DNA of 64,000 nucleotides from Anaeroplasma bactoclasticum (lineage in GTDB: Bacteria > Bacillota_I > Bacilli_A > Acholeplasmatales > Anaeroplasmataceae), in assembly GCF_003550015.1 (NCBI RefSeq), contig NZ_QXEV01000002.1:62001-126000 (forward strand). The letters are read 5' to 3'. The notes under the pieces are model-generated. The model was not told the origin of the DNA and made no database searches. It saw only the letters and a list, made by a program, of their open reading frames with translations. A program made the translations under genes and the position numbers. Below are positions 16,601-26,051 of the stretch, piece after piece. Every line of letters begins with the position of its first letter. Positions within the stretch are counted from its first letter, which is position 1.

Positions 16601-18573
16601 TTAAAGATAATGTATTTATATGCGTTTATATTATAAGCATAGTAATAAATTCCATCTCCATCGCTATTAGTACCAACATAAGTCATAGCTGTACCTGGCC
16701 ATGTAGGTGTTAATTTATCAGCATCAGAATTATAAATATAAACACAAACTGTACTCCAACCCTTATTATTTGTGAAGTAAACACCATTTGTACCTAATGC
16801 TTCAATTGTTTTAACTTTAGTTTCACCACAATTAGAGCATGTATAAGTTGCAGAACCACTAGAAGTTCTAGTTGGTGCAACAACTATAGGGCTAGTATCA
16901 TAATTATGACCAATAGCATCTAATACCATTTCTGTTTGATCGATAACCTCACCACAAACAGAACAGCTTACTGTATGAGTAGATATACCAGAATGTTCAC
17001 ATGTAGGAGTTAAAGTTATAGCATCACTAACTTCTAATGTATGGCTACTCTTTGGTAGTGTAGCAGTATAAGTTTGAGTAGTAAATGATGAGCTTGCGAA
17101 AGCCTTAGTTGTATAAACTGCTGTACCTGTAGCAAGGCAGGTAGGGGCCTTTGTAACTGTATAGCTTGCAGCTACAGATTCATACTCTAATGCTTCACCA
17201 CAAATAGAGCATTTAACTGTTGCTTCACAGGTTAAATGATCACTACTCCAAGTATATGTAGGAGTAGATGGGTTATGTGTATGAGCAAGTACAGGAATTG
17301 CTTCAACCTTTGTTTCGCCACATACTGTACAAGTATAAGTCATTTCACCTGGTGTGGATTCTGTTGGAGCCTTAGTTTCAACTCCACTATTCCATGTATG
17401 TCCTGTTGCAGGGATGATTTCAACCTTAGTTTCACCGCACCCTGAATCTAGACATGTATATGTTCTATAACCGACCTCTGTACAAGTAGGAGATTTTGTT
17501 ACAATACCACTATTCCAGTGATGATTATCTAAATTAGATGCTGGAATATCATAATATGCCCATGTGCCTACAGTATATTTACCTTCGGAATTAGTTTCTC
17601 CAAGATAATATGCATTATTAGTTGTCTTATCTACAGGAATATCTACGGTTTGAGAGCTATTATTGTTGAAAATAATATATGAATACTTTGATAAATCATA
17701 ATCAATATAATAGATTCCTTGTCCATAGGAATTATTGCCAACATAAGTCATAGCTGTACCTGGCCATGAATTATATGTATTTGAAGCGGACTCGTAGATA
17801 TAAGCATATACAGTATCCCAATATTGTCCATTTGTAAAATAAACTCTTGTTGTTCCAAGCTTATCTATAGTTAATGTTTTTTCATTACCACATACTGTAC
17901 AAGTATATGTTACAGAACCATCGGTTAATCTTGTTGGAGCAACGACAGAAGAATCATCATAGGAGTGATTATTTGTCTTTGGAATTGTTAATGCCTCAAG
18001 TGTAGTTGCATTACCATGAGCATCATAATATGTACTATTTTCTGGATTATAATAATACTCATAATTACCACTATCTCCACAAGTAGGAGATGTTGCCTCT
18101 ACATGATTATATGTATTTGGCATTGGTATTAAATATTGAATTGTGTTTGTTTTTTCTGTTGTTCCATCGACATAGTTATATTCGAATGTAGCACTTAATG
18201 TCCAAAGTGGGAATGATTTTGAAAGCTCTGTAATAGTCATTACAGCATAATAAGTGTCATCCACTTTATCATATGCGCCAATGACTTCATCATAAACAGT
18301 AGTTAAAGATACTTCAGTTTCTTTTGTATCATTTCCAGCTTTACTTAATTGTAATTCGACATCAATTTTAGTAATATCGTCTAGGGTTGCACCATCCGAT
18401 AAAACAAATTTACTTACATAACGAATTTTATCGTTTGTTACACTTTCCTGTTGCTCTAATAGAATATCCACCTTATCTATTAATGTAGCAGAAGCAAATG
18501 CTTTAGATATACCAAATATGGCTATAAGAACAAATGAAAGTGATAGTATTATTGGTTTAAAAAATTTCTTCAT
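13669..18573 (-). CDS. pulA: secreted multidomain pullulanase (type I, GH13_14-like)
   Basis: Hydrolyses alpha-1,6 branches of starch and pullulan outside the cell. 1634 residues. Order: signal peptide 1-28 (cut near AFA-SA); the locus-specific N-terminal domain about 30-150; CxxC repeat modules (YTCTVCG) about 215-235, 360-460, 520-590 and 715-745; CBM26-like modules at 242-335 and 597-690; a CBM41-like domain about 803-905; CBM48-like about 1020-1105; catalytic barrel from about 1145. The pullulanase signature FNWGYNP is at 1222-1228. Predicted nucleophile Asp1340 (GGFRFD), acid-base Glu1370 (VVYGEPW), stabiliser Asp1460 (SCHDNYN). No sortase motif or membrane anchor at the C terminus, which ends in a beta domain. 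Start behind AGAGGTGAACT. Last gene of the locus, probably transcribed with the two amylases upstream. Confidence 0.93.
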   Translation of the reverse strand: MKKFFKPIILSLSFVLIAIFGISKAFASATLIDKVDILLEQQESVTNDKIRYVSKFVLSDGATLDDITKIDVELQLSKAGNDTKETEVSLTTVYDEVIGAYDKVDDTYYAVMTITELSKSFPLWTLSATFEYNYVDGTTEKTNTIQYLIPMPNTYNHVEATSPTCGDSGNYEYYYNPENSTYYDAHGNATTLEALTIPKTNNHSYDDSSVVAPTRLTDGSVTYTCTVCGNEKTLTIDKLGTTRVYFTNGQYWDTVYAYIYESASNTYNSWPGTAMTYVGNNSYGQGIYYIDYDLSKYSYIIFNNNSSQTVDIPVDKTTNNAYYLGETNSEGKYTVGTWAYYDIPASNLDNHHWNSGIVTKSPTCTEVGYRTYTCLDSGCGETKVEIIPATGHTWNSGVETKAPTESTPGEMTYTCTVCGETKVEAIPVLAHTHNPSTPTYTWSSDHLTCEATVKCSICGEALEYESVAASYTVTKAPTCLATGTAVYTTKAFASSSFTTQTYTATLPKSSHTLEVSDAITLTPTCEHSGISTHTVSCSVCGEVIDQTEMVLDAIGHNYDTSPIVVAPTRTSSGSATYTCSNCGETKVKTIEALGTNGVYFTNNKGWSTVCVYIYNSDADKLTPTWPGTAMTYVGTNSDGDGIYYYAYNINAYKYIIFNNGNNGQQTEDITVDRVTTNAYYCDGSSTPYGGGTWSKYSIPSAVCDTHTWNAEVTTPATSTTEGVRTYTCTVCGETYTEIIPMTGHSHNYSSEYSYSSAYHFHECLVSGCSAISDKDEHDFELVYENDKYYNVCSICGYIDEVTIAGLKIHYHRADNNYTLINSLWLWGDNLGANLYTMTQSDSFGRYYTVPYSSFAGNDSFGLIIKCQGADNWSAQDGTNKYFSLSDLKQDSDNYYHVYFVGGSEGVYSSIAESKGANISYFCIYQDSGSYFLKYGLAEASISFTVTRNGEELVSSGTIASDPKATDYGNTYLYYNLGTTFPTMNDIYELNVTFSDGKGSRKASMWDLYDLSSFNSVYGYNGQLGAIYSKSETTFKVWSPVATEMKLRIYDSGTPAYLGGSDSYTEYTMTGGSKASKGVWSYTINGDLSGKYYTYVVTNYLYKNAEVVDPYAKSTGVNGLRGMVVDFDSVNPDGWDDISTLDINPQNLVVYEAHIADLTSSSTWGGPSAYQKTFKGFAYEGTTYTKNGMTVTTGFDHIKELGVNAVQLLPIFDSANDEINPSFNWGYNPLNYNSLDGSYSTNPYDGYEKIREFKELVYKYNKAGITIIMDVVFNHVSDAAGSNFTHLVPGYYYRYTADGYLYNGSGCGNETASDRLMYRKFMVDSTEFWATEYKLGGFRFDLMGIHDVATMQALADNLHTKINSNIVVYGEPWAASSEDYVTAVLCNLSNYSTWGNFGSFNSTIRDAMFGQVGTGGSYGWASTTGIDSDNLYRIMNGSMGYMYDDRLNPVQYTVAYISCHDNYNVADHLETCGITGSAAVKASTLGHAIVLTSQGISFMQEGEEFLRTKDLNENSYNASYQVNDLDYSYKVTYNSMFQNFKKLVSLKTSGAITVPLSEISAKRNTIAYDQSNFSYFKYEIGDYIIMHHNGNGTKINMSGYTGYTVYLDTLGYMSGTITTAFDLNPYQTVILKKNS

Positions 18574-18649
18574 AGTTCACCTCTTCTAAGTCTTAATATA
18601 ATATTTAATTTGTTATCGATAATAATAAGACCTCCTTTATGAAAATAGT

Positions 18650-18712
18650 ACATTGGAATATATACACGATGATTCATGTACATATTCCAATGTAGGGACC
18701 ATTGGCCCCTAC
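18650..18712 (-). repeat. double inverted repeat between amylase and pullulanase genes
   Basis: Bases 18650-18661 (ACATTGGAATAT) pair perfectly with 18682-18693, and GTAGGG (18692-18697) pairs with CCCTAC (18707-18712) around a small CCATTGGC loop. On the minus strand the short hairpin comes first, 15 bases after the upstream amylase stop, then the long one. No T-run follows, so it is more likely an mRNA-stability or processing structure than a terminator. Confidence 0.55.
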
Positions 18713-18726
18713 ATCTTCATATTGTC

Positions 18727-21700
18727 TTATTCTCCAACAAAAACGTAATCGAAGGAATCGTTATAAATATAACAATTTGCATCTGTTGGAATGGTCAAAT
18801 CAGCTGTTTGAGAAGAACCACTATTGCTGAAGATAATCTTTGTATATCCCTCAGTATTCTTGTAAGAATAAATCTTATGGCCATTGTAAGTTAATCCAGT
18901 ATCTGTCATAGCAATGCCTGGCCAAGCATGATTTTGATTTCCCTCTCCACCTTCACCTTTCCATGCATATGCTGTTACATTTGCCCAATCCGAAGTATTA
19001 ACGAAATAGATAGTAGTAGAATCAACCTCTATTGTATATGTTTCGCCACAAGTTGAGCAAGTAGCAGAAAGGTTAGATTTTGATACAATTACATTACCTT
19101 CATGAGTATGACCTGTTGCAGGAATTACTGTATCAGATAATGAAATCTCAACAGTACAATATGAATCAGAATAATACTTACCATTCTTGATGTAATATAG
19201 AATATTTCCATTAGCTGTACAGCTTGGTTCAACTCTTGGAACAGTTGTAATAGAATTATCTACCATTGGTAATGTTTCATTCTTTGTATTTGTATACGTA
19301 TTACCATTAAATGTAACAGTAGCTGTGTATACTCTTGTACCTGTTGTAGTAGTAGTTGGTTCTACAGTGATTTCACTTGTGATTGTTGCATCCTTTGTAA
19401 TTGTCTTACCACAATTAGCACAAGTTAGCTTTAATGTTGCAGCAGAATATCCATTCCAAGTCCATACTGGGTTTGTATATTTGTGATCGCATGCATCAGC
19501 TTCTTCAACACGGATTCCAGCATAGGATGATGCATTATATACATAAGAATAATCTGTGTAGATAGTTAAATCATCTGTTTTACCAGAACCATTATTGAAG
19601 ATAATAGAAGTATATCCATTAGGATTTACCTTGAATAAGCCTGTTGTAGAATCTTCAGTAATAGTTACTCCTGGCCATTTAGCATTATGTGTTGCTTCAT
19701 CTATCCACATATATGCATTAACTGTAGACCAAGATCCTGTATTATCAAAATATACATATCCATCATATGGAATTACCTGATATGTTGTATCAGCTTCAGT
19801 TAATGGAATTAATACAGTTTGATTTACTCCATTACCAAAGGCAACATAATGATATGTTTCTAGGTATTCTACAAAATAGCTAGATGATGAAGAATCATAT
19901 TCCATGGAAGCTAATGTAGGAGTACCATTTGTTGTTTGATATAGATATGCATTTAAGCTAGACCAGCTCTCTGGCTTTACAAAATGAACGGTATAAGTCT
20001 TTGGAGCAGCTACCTTAGTATAAGTAAAGCTTTGAGTTACTGGATTACCATTCTTATCGATTGCAGTAATCGTAACAGTCTTAGTTTGGCCTACTTCCAT
20101 ATCGTAACCGAAGGATAATGTAGCACCAGAAGTTACAGAATAGTTATGTCCATCAATGGTTAAAGTTGCAGAAGTAGCATTTCTAATAATGTAAGTTGCA
20201 TCCATTGTTGCAGTATAGAATGTTGTAGGTGCATTAGAAGAGATGGAGCATGCGCCCTGAGTTGAACCTGTATTGTTGTATACAACTGCAATTTCAGAAT
20301 CTCCAACTGTACCACTTAATGTACCATTAGATACTGTGAATGTATTGCCAGTTACATAATCCTTATATGTACCATTTGCCATATGTGGAACAGAAACAGA
20401 ACAATTACCTGCACCACCTACGATTACAACACCATTTTGAGTTGGATTTGTATTTACAAATCTTTCACATACATCATAGCCGTTAGAGCTATAGCAAGAT
20501 TCATCTGCATCTAATTTAGCATAGAAGTTATGGAATTTGTTAACAGCTCCAACGCAGTCATAGGACCAACCATTTAAGCATGCAACACTTCCAAGCTTAG
20601 ATTTTTCATAATCCTCAAATCTTGCACAATATAAAGTACAGAAATCCTTTCTAGCACCTAAAAGTGCATAGGATCTATTAATAATTTGTACGCTCTTATT
20701 ATGAGTATCCTGTGTACCCATGTAGTTATCATGAGATTCAGCCCATGTAACCATATTTTCTTTATAATCGATGTAATTATTTCCATCAGCACCATTGAAA
20801 GAACCAAAACCAGTTCCTCCGCTTTCAACGATACCATGACCTAAGCCTGAATCTGTAATAGCTACACCATGTTTTGTATACCAGCCTAAGCTTCTATCGG
20901 TACCAGGTCTATTTAAGATTTCGCCATATGCATAGATATCTTTACCTAGTGCATTACCTGCAGCAAAGGCTCTTCCCATTACATTTGGCCAGAAATCAGA
21001 TGCAAAGGATGGATCATCATCTGGAGTTTCAATGTGCTTAGCAGCATCAAATCTAAATCCATCAACACCATAGCTAATTAATTCTTCTAGATAATCAGCA
21101 ACAGCATCCTGTACAACTGGATCTGATGTATCCAAATCCATCATACCAATATTACCCTGTGTAACATTGCCTGGTTGGTCATTATCTTGAACTGCATATG
21201 GATGGAATTTTAATGTATTTTTGTAGTAATATGTGTTAATTGCAGGAGTAGTAGAAGCATTAGCTGTACCTGGATCAACTGGTGTACCAGAGCCATATGC
21301 CCAAACCTGACCTGTGTATGGAACATAACCTGCCTCACCAGGTTTTGCATTTCTATCTGCAGGAGCACTCATACCTGCAATTTCCCATTCATAATAATAT
21401 GCGCGCTCGCATAATGAATCTGCAACCCACTGGTTACCTAAGTGGTTTGCAACAACGTCAACTAAAACCTTAACGCCGTAAGAATGTGCCATTTGACACA
21501 TTGCCTGGAATTCCTCAGGTGTACCTAGTGCATTATCACCAGTATCATCGATTGTGAATGCAGCTGGCTGATAATATGCCCACCAAGAGCCCTTAGCTGT
21601 TTGACCAACTGTAGCTTCCTTACATACCTGTACAGGTGATGTTTGGATAGCTGTAAAGCCTTGGTTTGCAATATCAGGTAAGAAATTCATAATTTCATTA

Positions 21701-22263
21701 TAGCTCCAGCAGAAGCACTGCAATATTTGTCCATCCTGTACGCTATCTGCGAAGCATTCTGAAGTAGTAACAAATTCACCAGAACCAGAAGATTTTAAAG
21801 CATATGCTTCTGGAATCTTGTAATTCACTGTATTGGTTTCCTCGTGTGTTCCATTAGAATAATGATATTCAAATGAAGCACTAAGATTCCATCCTGGATA
21901 GGATTGTGCAACTTCTGTGATTGTAAATACAGAATAATATGTATTGTCAATCTTTGCCTTTCCATTTGTACCAGTTACAGTATCGTAAACTGAAAATAAT
22001 TCTTTTTCAGTTGTTAATGTAGTCTCGCCCGCTTTACTAAGAGATAATTGCATATCGATCTTAGTAATATCATTTAAAGTAACGCCATTAGATAATTCTA
22101 ATGTACTAATATATCTTATTTTATCGTTTGTTGTATTTTCCTGTTGTTCTAGTAATACATCTACATTATTTGCAGTAGTAGTTGCTGCATTTACAGAAGT
22201 AGTACTAAAGCTAACTAAAATAAGACCTGCCGAAATAATAAATAACTTTTTCTTCCTATTCAT
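18727..22263 (-). CDS. secreted alpha-amylase (GH13_28-like) with three CBM26-type modules
   Basis: Endo-acting alpha-1,4 glucanase outside the cell, 1178 residues. Signal peptide 1-26 (VNA-AT); shared N-terminal domain about 30-150; catalytic domain about 165-600, close to Bacillus AmyE in its motifs (FTAIQTSPVQ, DVVANH at 269-274, GFRFDAAKHIETPDD). Predicted nucleophile Asp406, acid-base Glu448 (AYGEIL), stabiliser Asp512 (WAESHD). An AmyE-type all-beta domain ends near 662. Then an Ig-like linker domain about 675-750 and starch-binding modules about 757-835, 838-905 and 1082-1178, with a CxxC-containing stretch (CANCGKT, CSTCGET) between them. Start ATG behind AAGGGGAATTCAGG. Gap to the preceding amylase gene is only 37 bases. 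Confidence 0.93.
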   Translation of the reverse strand: MNRKKKLFIISAGLILVSFSTTSVNAATTTANNVDVLLEQQENTTNDKIRYISTLELSNGVTLNDITKIDMQLSLSKAGETTLTTEKELFSVYDTVTGTNGKAKIDNTYYSVFTITEVAQSYPGWNLSASFEYHYSNGTHEETNTVNYKIPEAYALKSSGSGEFVTTSECFADSVQDGQILQCFCWSYNEIMNFLPDIANQGFTAIQTSPVQVCKEATVGQTAKGSWWAYYQPAAFTIDDTGDNALGTPEEFQAMCQMAHSYGVKVLVDVVANHLGNQWVADSLCERAYYYEWEIAGMSAPADRNAKPGEAGYVPYTGQVWAYGSGTPVDPGTANASTTPAINTYYYKNTLKFHPYAVQDNDQPGNVTQGNIGMMDLDTSDPVVQDAVADYLEELISYGVDGFRFDAAKHIETPDDDPSFASDFWPNVMGRAFAAGNALGKDIYAYGEILNRPGTDRSLGWYTKHGVAITDSGLGHGIVESGGTGFGSFNGADGNNYIDYKENMVTWAESHDNYMGTQDTHNKSVQIINRSYALLGARKDFCTLYCARFEDYEKSKLGSVACLNGWSYDCVGAVNKFHNFYAKLDADESCYSSNGYDVCERFVNTNPTQNGVVIVGGAGNCSVSVPHMANGTYKDYVTGNTFTVSNGTLSGTVGDSEIAVVYNNTGSTQGACSISSNAPTTFYTATMDATYIIRNATSATLTIDGHNYSVTSGATLSFGYDMEVGQTKTVTITAIDKNGNPVTQSFTYTKVAAPKTYTVHFVKPESWSSLNAYLYQTTNGTPTLASMEYDSSSSSYFVEYLETYHYVAFGNGVNQTVLIPLTEADTTYQVIPYDGYVYFDNTGSWSTVNAYMWIDEATHNAKWPGVTITEDSTTGLFKVNPNGYTSIIFNNGSGKTDDLTIYTDYSYVYNASSYAGIRVEEADACDHKYTNPVWTWNGYSAATLKLTCANCGKTITKDATITSEITVEPTTTTTGTRVYTATVTFNGNTYTNTKNETLPMVDNSITTVPRVEPSCTANGNILYYIKNGKYYSDSYCTVEISLSDTVIPATGHTHEGNVIVSKSNLSATCSTCGETYTIEVDSTTIYFVNTSDWANVTAYAWKGEGGEGNQNHAWPGIAMTDTGLTYNGHKIYSYKNTEGYTKIIFSNSGSSQTADLTIPTDANCYIYNDSFDYVFVGE

Positions 22264-22300
22264 TCCTGAATTCCCCTTGTTTTATTTCTCTCTTTTTCTC

Positions 22301-25300
22301 TTATGGAATATAAATGAATTGGGTAGCTAAGTAATTTGTGTCATATGCATTGAAGTAGCAATTAACTCCTGCTAGAACAGTTATATCATCAGTTTTTTGA
22401 GTTGCGTTTGTACCTGAGTCAAATATTACACCTGTATAATCGGTTAAAGAACCACTAGCAAATGTATATGAATATACTGTATATGTTACTCCATTATATG
22501 TTACTGTACCACCCTTAGTCATTTGGTTTCCTGGCCATGTAGTATTACTAGTTCCACCCCAATAATGGATGTTTACTATAGTATTCCAGTCATCACCCCA
22601 AGTTGAATTTACTAAATAGTAAACAGTAGAAGTATTTACTGTATATTCAATTTCTTCATGACAAACAGAGCATGTAACTCCATCAGCTGCACTATATACA
22701 CCTGATGCAACTGTATGATCAGTCTTAGCTAGAGTTAATGCCTCTAGTGTTGTTTCATGGTAGCTTGCATCAAAATATGTGTCACAACCAGCACAATAGT
22801 AGTATTCTAAATTACCTGTAGCCTGGCAAGTTGCTGCCTTTGCATCTGTATGAGCATAGGTATGAGTATGAGAACCATCATCTACCTTAGTGTCAGTATA
22901 TGTATGACCGCCCTTAGTAACTGTAGCAGTATAAGTAGTTACGTTACCTACTGTTTCACTTGTAATAGTAGCAGTAACTTGATCCTTATGAGATGCATCA
23001 TTTTTGCAAGTAAATGAAGCTGTTGCCTGGCTGAAGCCAACCCAGCTCCATTCTGGTGCACTTGCATAATCGTAATTATGACCTAATGCAGGAATTGTTT
23101 CTGTATATGTATTTCCACAATTAGAACATGTATAAGTCTTTACTCCTGCATTCTCACATGTAGGAGCAGTAGTAACAACACCTGCATCATAGGAATGAGA
23201 TGCACAAGAATTCTTTACGATATTATAGTAAATTGTTGCAGCTGTTCCATTGTAATCATATTTAGAAATATATGCATTGAATGGTAAATCAGCTGTTTGG
23301 GCAGAACCATTATTGAAAATGATATGGTCATAAGCTGAGCTATATGTTACAGCATATAATCCAGTAGAATCTTTTGAAATAGCAGTTCCAGGCCATGCAG
23401 CAGCTTCTGTTGATGCACTATCATTCCAAATGTATGCTTTAACTGTAGACCAACCAACAGAATTAATGAAATGGCTAGTTGAAACTGTATCAGCATAATA
23501 AGAAGCATTTGTATGGTCTAATTCTAAATCCTCACTCTGGTATGTACCATCACTAAAGATTATATATTCATAATCATCAAATGAAGTGAATGTAGCAGAA
23601 TAAGTATCGCCTTCAGAACTCATTAGAACTCCAGGCCATGCAGCATTCTTATCAACATCACCATACATATATGCATAAATAGTATTGGCCCAGCCTTCAG
23701 GCTTAGTTAATGTTACTGTATAAATTGTAGGTGCAGGAATTCTTCTATAAACAAACTGCTTTGTTGTTTCTACATTGTTACTATCCTTTGCCTTAATAGT
23801 TACAGTAAGTTTATCCGAAACATCCATGTAGTTACCGAATGTTAATGTAGCACCAGAAGTGATGTTATAAGTTTCACCATCAACAGTTAATGTTGCAGAA
23901 ACTGCATTTTTAATTGTATATGTAGCAGTTTCAGTTGCAGTATAGAATAAGTCTTCAATATCATCTTCAATAGATACTGTACCTGTTCCGGATTCTGAAT
24001 ATAATACAGCAATGCAAGAAGAATCCATAGTACCAGATACCTTACCATTTGCAACAGTAAATGTATTTCCAGATACTAAGTCTGTATATGTACCATTTTT
24101 CATCTTATCAGGTACTTCTACATTAGATACGGAAGTTCCAGTACCAGCATTAACTAATACCATACCAGATTCTGCACTATTGTATCTAACTACCATAGCA
24201 AAATTAGAACTATTAGAAAGGTATTCAGCTTCAGTACCCCAGTAATTTCTAAACTTATTTACAGCAGCTACTTCCTTAAGCTTATAAGCATCAGAACCCT
24301 TTGCGCCTAACTTTGTTTGGCAGCTTGTCCAAGCAGAAGTGCCGGTTGTATCTGTAGGTCTTGCTAAATATAATGCTTTAGCTCCATTTCTAGAGCCCAT
24401 AATTGCATATGTCTTGTTGATATTATAAATAGATGTATCAGGTGATTCATGCTCATCGTTTGCATATGTATCATGAGATTCAGCCCAAACGATACAATGC
24501 TCACCGCTTGAATAGCCAGTTGGGTTATAAGAAGAAGATGCAGCAGCAGTACCTGAATTGAAGTTTTTTCTTAATTCATTACCACACTTATTAGCGATAA
24601 CATCCATGTATGGTAAATACCAATCATAGCTTCTACCACTACCACAGCCATTTAAGATTTCGCCATAGCAGTATAATTCTTGACCCTTATTTTTTGCATA
24701 AGTTTTTGCTTGACCAACTACATTTGGCATAAAGCTAGATGAACCGCATGGCTCACTAGGATTATCTGTTTCAATGTGCTTGATTGCATCAAATCTAAAG
24801 CCATCAACACCAAGGTCAATGTATTCTTTTAATAAAGATAATACTCTACCTTGAACAACCTCGCTATGAGTATTTAAATCAGGTAAACCGATATTACCAT
24901 TAGTTGTATGTGAACTATCTGTAGCAGAACTTCCTGTTTCTGAATGTAATAATGCTCCACCGGATAGTGTACCATTAGTACCATAAATTGCTGGTTCATA
25001 TCCTGCAACACCACTTGATAGGGAAGTTGCATCACCTGCTAAATGGTTTGCTACAACATCGACAATTACTTTAATTCCTTTGTTGTGAGCAGCAGTAACT
25101 AATTTTGCTAAATTAGTCTTAGTACCGATTGCATTTTGACAAGTATCAGGAGCAATACAGAAGCCTAGTGGTTGATATAATTTCCACCAACCTGCCTTAG
25201 CTGTATCTCCACCACTCCAATAATCCTTTTGAGGCTGCATTGGAGATGTTTGAACGGTAGTATATCCAGCATTCTTAATGTTATCAAGATTTTCCTTGAT

Positions 25301-25870
25301 TACATCCATATGCCAGTTCCATGCATGGAAAATATTACCATTTGTAATTGAATCAGCTGTGAAACAATCAGCAATAGAGGAGGATTCCTCAAATGATCCA
25401 CTACCTGATGTATAAGTGTATTTTGCTGGAATATCATAGTAAACAGTATTTGTTGTTTCTACTGTTGAATCTGCGTAGACATACTCAAATGTTGTTCCTA
25501 ATGTCCAACCCTTAAAATCTTGTAAATCTGTTAATGTATGAACAGCATAATAAGTATTTGATGACTTATTCTTGCCGTTTGTTCCTAAAACTTCATCATA
25601 TACAGAAGTAGTAGTTAAACTAGCATTCTTTGTGGCCTCCCCAGCCTTAGATAATGTGAAGTTTAAATTAATCTTCGTAATGGAATTTAAATCCGTTACT
25701 GGAGTCATTGTACTGATAAAACGAATTTTGTCTCCCCCAGTATTCTCTTGTTGCTCAAGAGATACATCAATTTGATCTGCATATGTAGCAGCTGCGTTTA
25801 CAGCAACACAGCTTATCCCAGCTACAGCAAATGCAGTTGAGAATAAGATAAGAGATTTTACGTTTTTCAT
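22301..25870 (-). CDS. secreted alpha-amylase (GH13_28-like) with CBM26-type modules
   Basis: Extracellular alpha-amylase, 1189 residues from the ATG at 25870, which has AGAGGTTTATT before it; longer frames run back into the peptide gene and lack a ribosome site. Signal peptide 1-26 (VNA-AA); shared N-terminal domain about 30-148; catalytic domain about 168-545 with Asp361 (GFRFDAIKHIE), Glu404 (CYGEIL) and Asp467 (WAESHDTYAND); AmyE-like C domain to about 625; Ig-like domain about 640-708; starch-binding modules about 714-795, 798-880 and 1080-1189; CxxC modules (YTCSNCG, TCSVCHE) in between. It is 10 bases downstream of the 43-residue peptide gene. Catalytic part is closest within the window to the lipoprotein amylase at 28075. 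Confidence 0.93.
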   Translation of the reverse strand: MKNVKSLILFSTAFAVAGISCVAVNAAATYADQIDVSLEQQENTGGDKIRFISTMTPVTDLNSITKINLNFTLSKAGEATKNASLTTTSVYDEVLGTNGKNKSSNTYYAVHTLTDLQDFKGWTLGTTFEYVYADSTVETTNTVYYDIPAKYTYTSGSGSFEESSSIADCFTADSITNGNIFHAWNWHMDVIKENLDNIKNAGYTTVQTSPMQPQKDYWSGGDTAKAGWWKLYQPLGFCIAPDTCQNAIGTKTNLAKLVTAAHNKGIKVIVDVVANHLAGDATSLSSGVAGYEPAIYGTNGTLSGGALLHSETGSSATDSSHTTNGNIGLPDLNTHSEVVQGRVLSLLKEYIDLGVDGFRFDAIKHIETDNPSEPCGSSSFMPNVVGQAKTYAKNKGQELYCYGEILNGCGSGRSYDWYLPYMDVIANKCGNELRKNFNSGTAAASSSYNPTGYSSGEHCIVWAESHDTYANDEHESPDTSIYNINKTYAIMGSRNGAKALYLARPTDTTGTSAWTSCQTKLGAKGSDAYKLKEVAAVNKFRNYWGTEAEYLSNSSNFAMVVRYNSAESGMVLVNAGTGTSVSNVEVPDKMKNGTYTDLVSGNTFTVANGKVSGTMDSSCIAVLYSESGTGTVSIEDDIEDLFYTATETATYTIKNAVSATLTVDGETYNITSGATLTFGNYMDVSDKLTVTIKAKDSNNVETTKQFVYRRIPAPTIYTVTLTKPEGWANTIYAYMYGDVDKNAAWPGVLMSSEGDTYSATFTSFDDYEYIIFSDGTYQSEDLELDHTNASYYADTVSTSHFINSVGWSTVKAYIWNDSASTEAAAWPGTAISKDSTGLYAVTYSSAYDHIIFNNGSAQTADLPFNAYISKYDYNGTAATIYYNIVKNSCASHSYDAGVVTTAPTCENAGVKTYTCSNCGNTYTETIPALGHNYDYASAPEWSWVGFSQATASFTCKNDASHKDQVTATITSETVGNVTTYTATVTKGGHTYTDTKVDDGSHTHTYAHTDAKAATCQATGNLEYYYCAGCDTYFDASYHETTLEALTLAKTDHTVASGVYSAADGVTCSVCHEEIEYTVNTSTVYYLVNSTWGDDWNTIVNIHYWGGTSNTTWPGNQMTKGGTVTYNGVTYTVYSYTFASGSLTDYTGVIFDSGTNATQKTDDITVLAGVNCYFNAYDTNYLATQFIYIP

Positions 25871-25880
25871 AATAAACCTC

Positions 25881-26012
25881 TTACTTACCACCGAATAAAT
25901 CTGATAGTGAACTAGATCCTCCACCATTTGTAGAGCCGTTGTTGGATACTGCAATAATATCCTCTAAATTTACCTTAATGTCTTTAATTTCTGGTCTTTC
26001 GTAATTTTTCAT
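25881..26012 (-). CDS. 43-residue Y-x-x-P peptide upstream of amylase
   Basis: A 43-codon minus-strand gene, ATG at 26012 and TAA at 25881, with AAAGGAGAACAAAAC before the start. It begins MKNYERPEIKDI, continues with LEDIIAVSNNG, and ends in a Gly- and Ser-rich tail (NGGGSSSLSDLFGGK). It has no signal peptide. It is clearly related to the 41-residue product at 27783-27908: both have M-K-x-Y-E-(R/K)-P-x-I-K near the start and D-(I/V)-I-A-V-S-N before the variable Gly-rich end. Ten bases separate its stop from the amylase start, so the two are co-translated. Conserved head plus variable tail resembles a precursor peptide; the Y-x-x-P spacing recalls lasso-peptide leaders, but no modifying enzyme is in the window. 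Confidence 0.8.
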   Translation of the reverse strand: MKNYERPEIKDIKVNLEDIIAVSNNGSTNGGGSSSLSDLFGGK

Positions 26013-26051
26013 GTTTTGTTCTCCTTTTTGTCTTTTCTTCCCAAAAAAATT

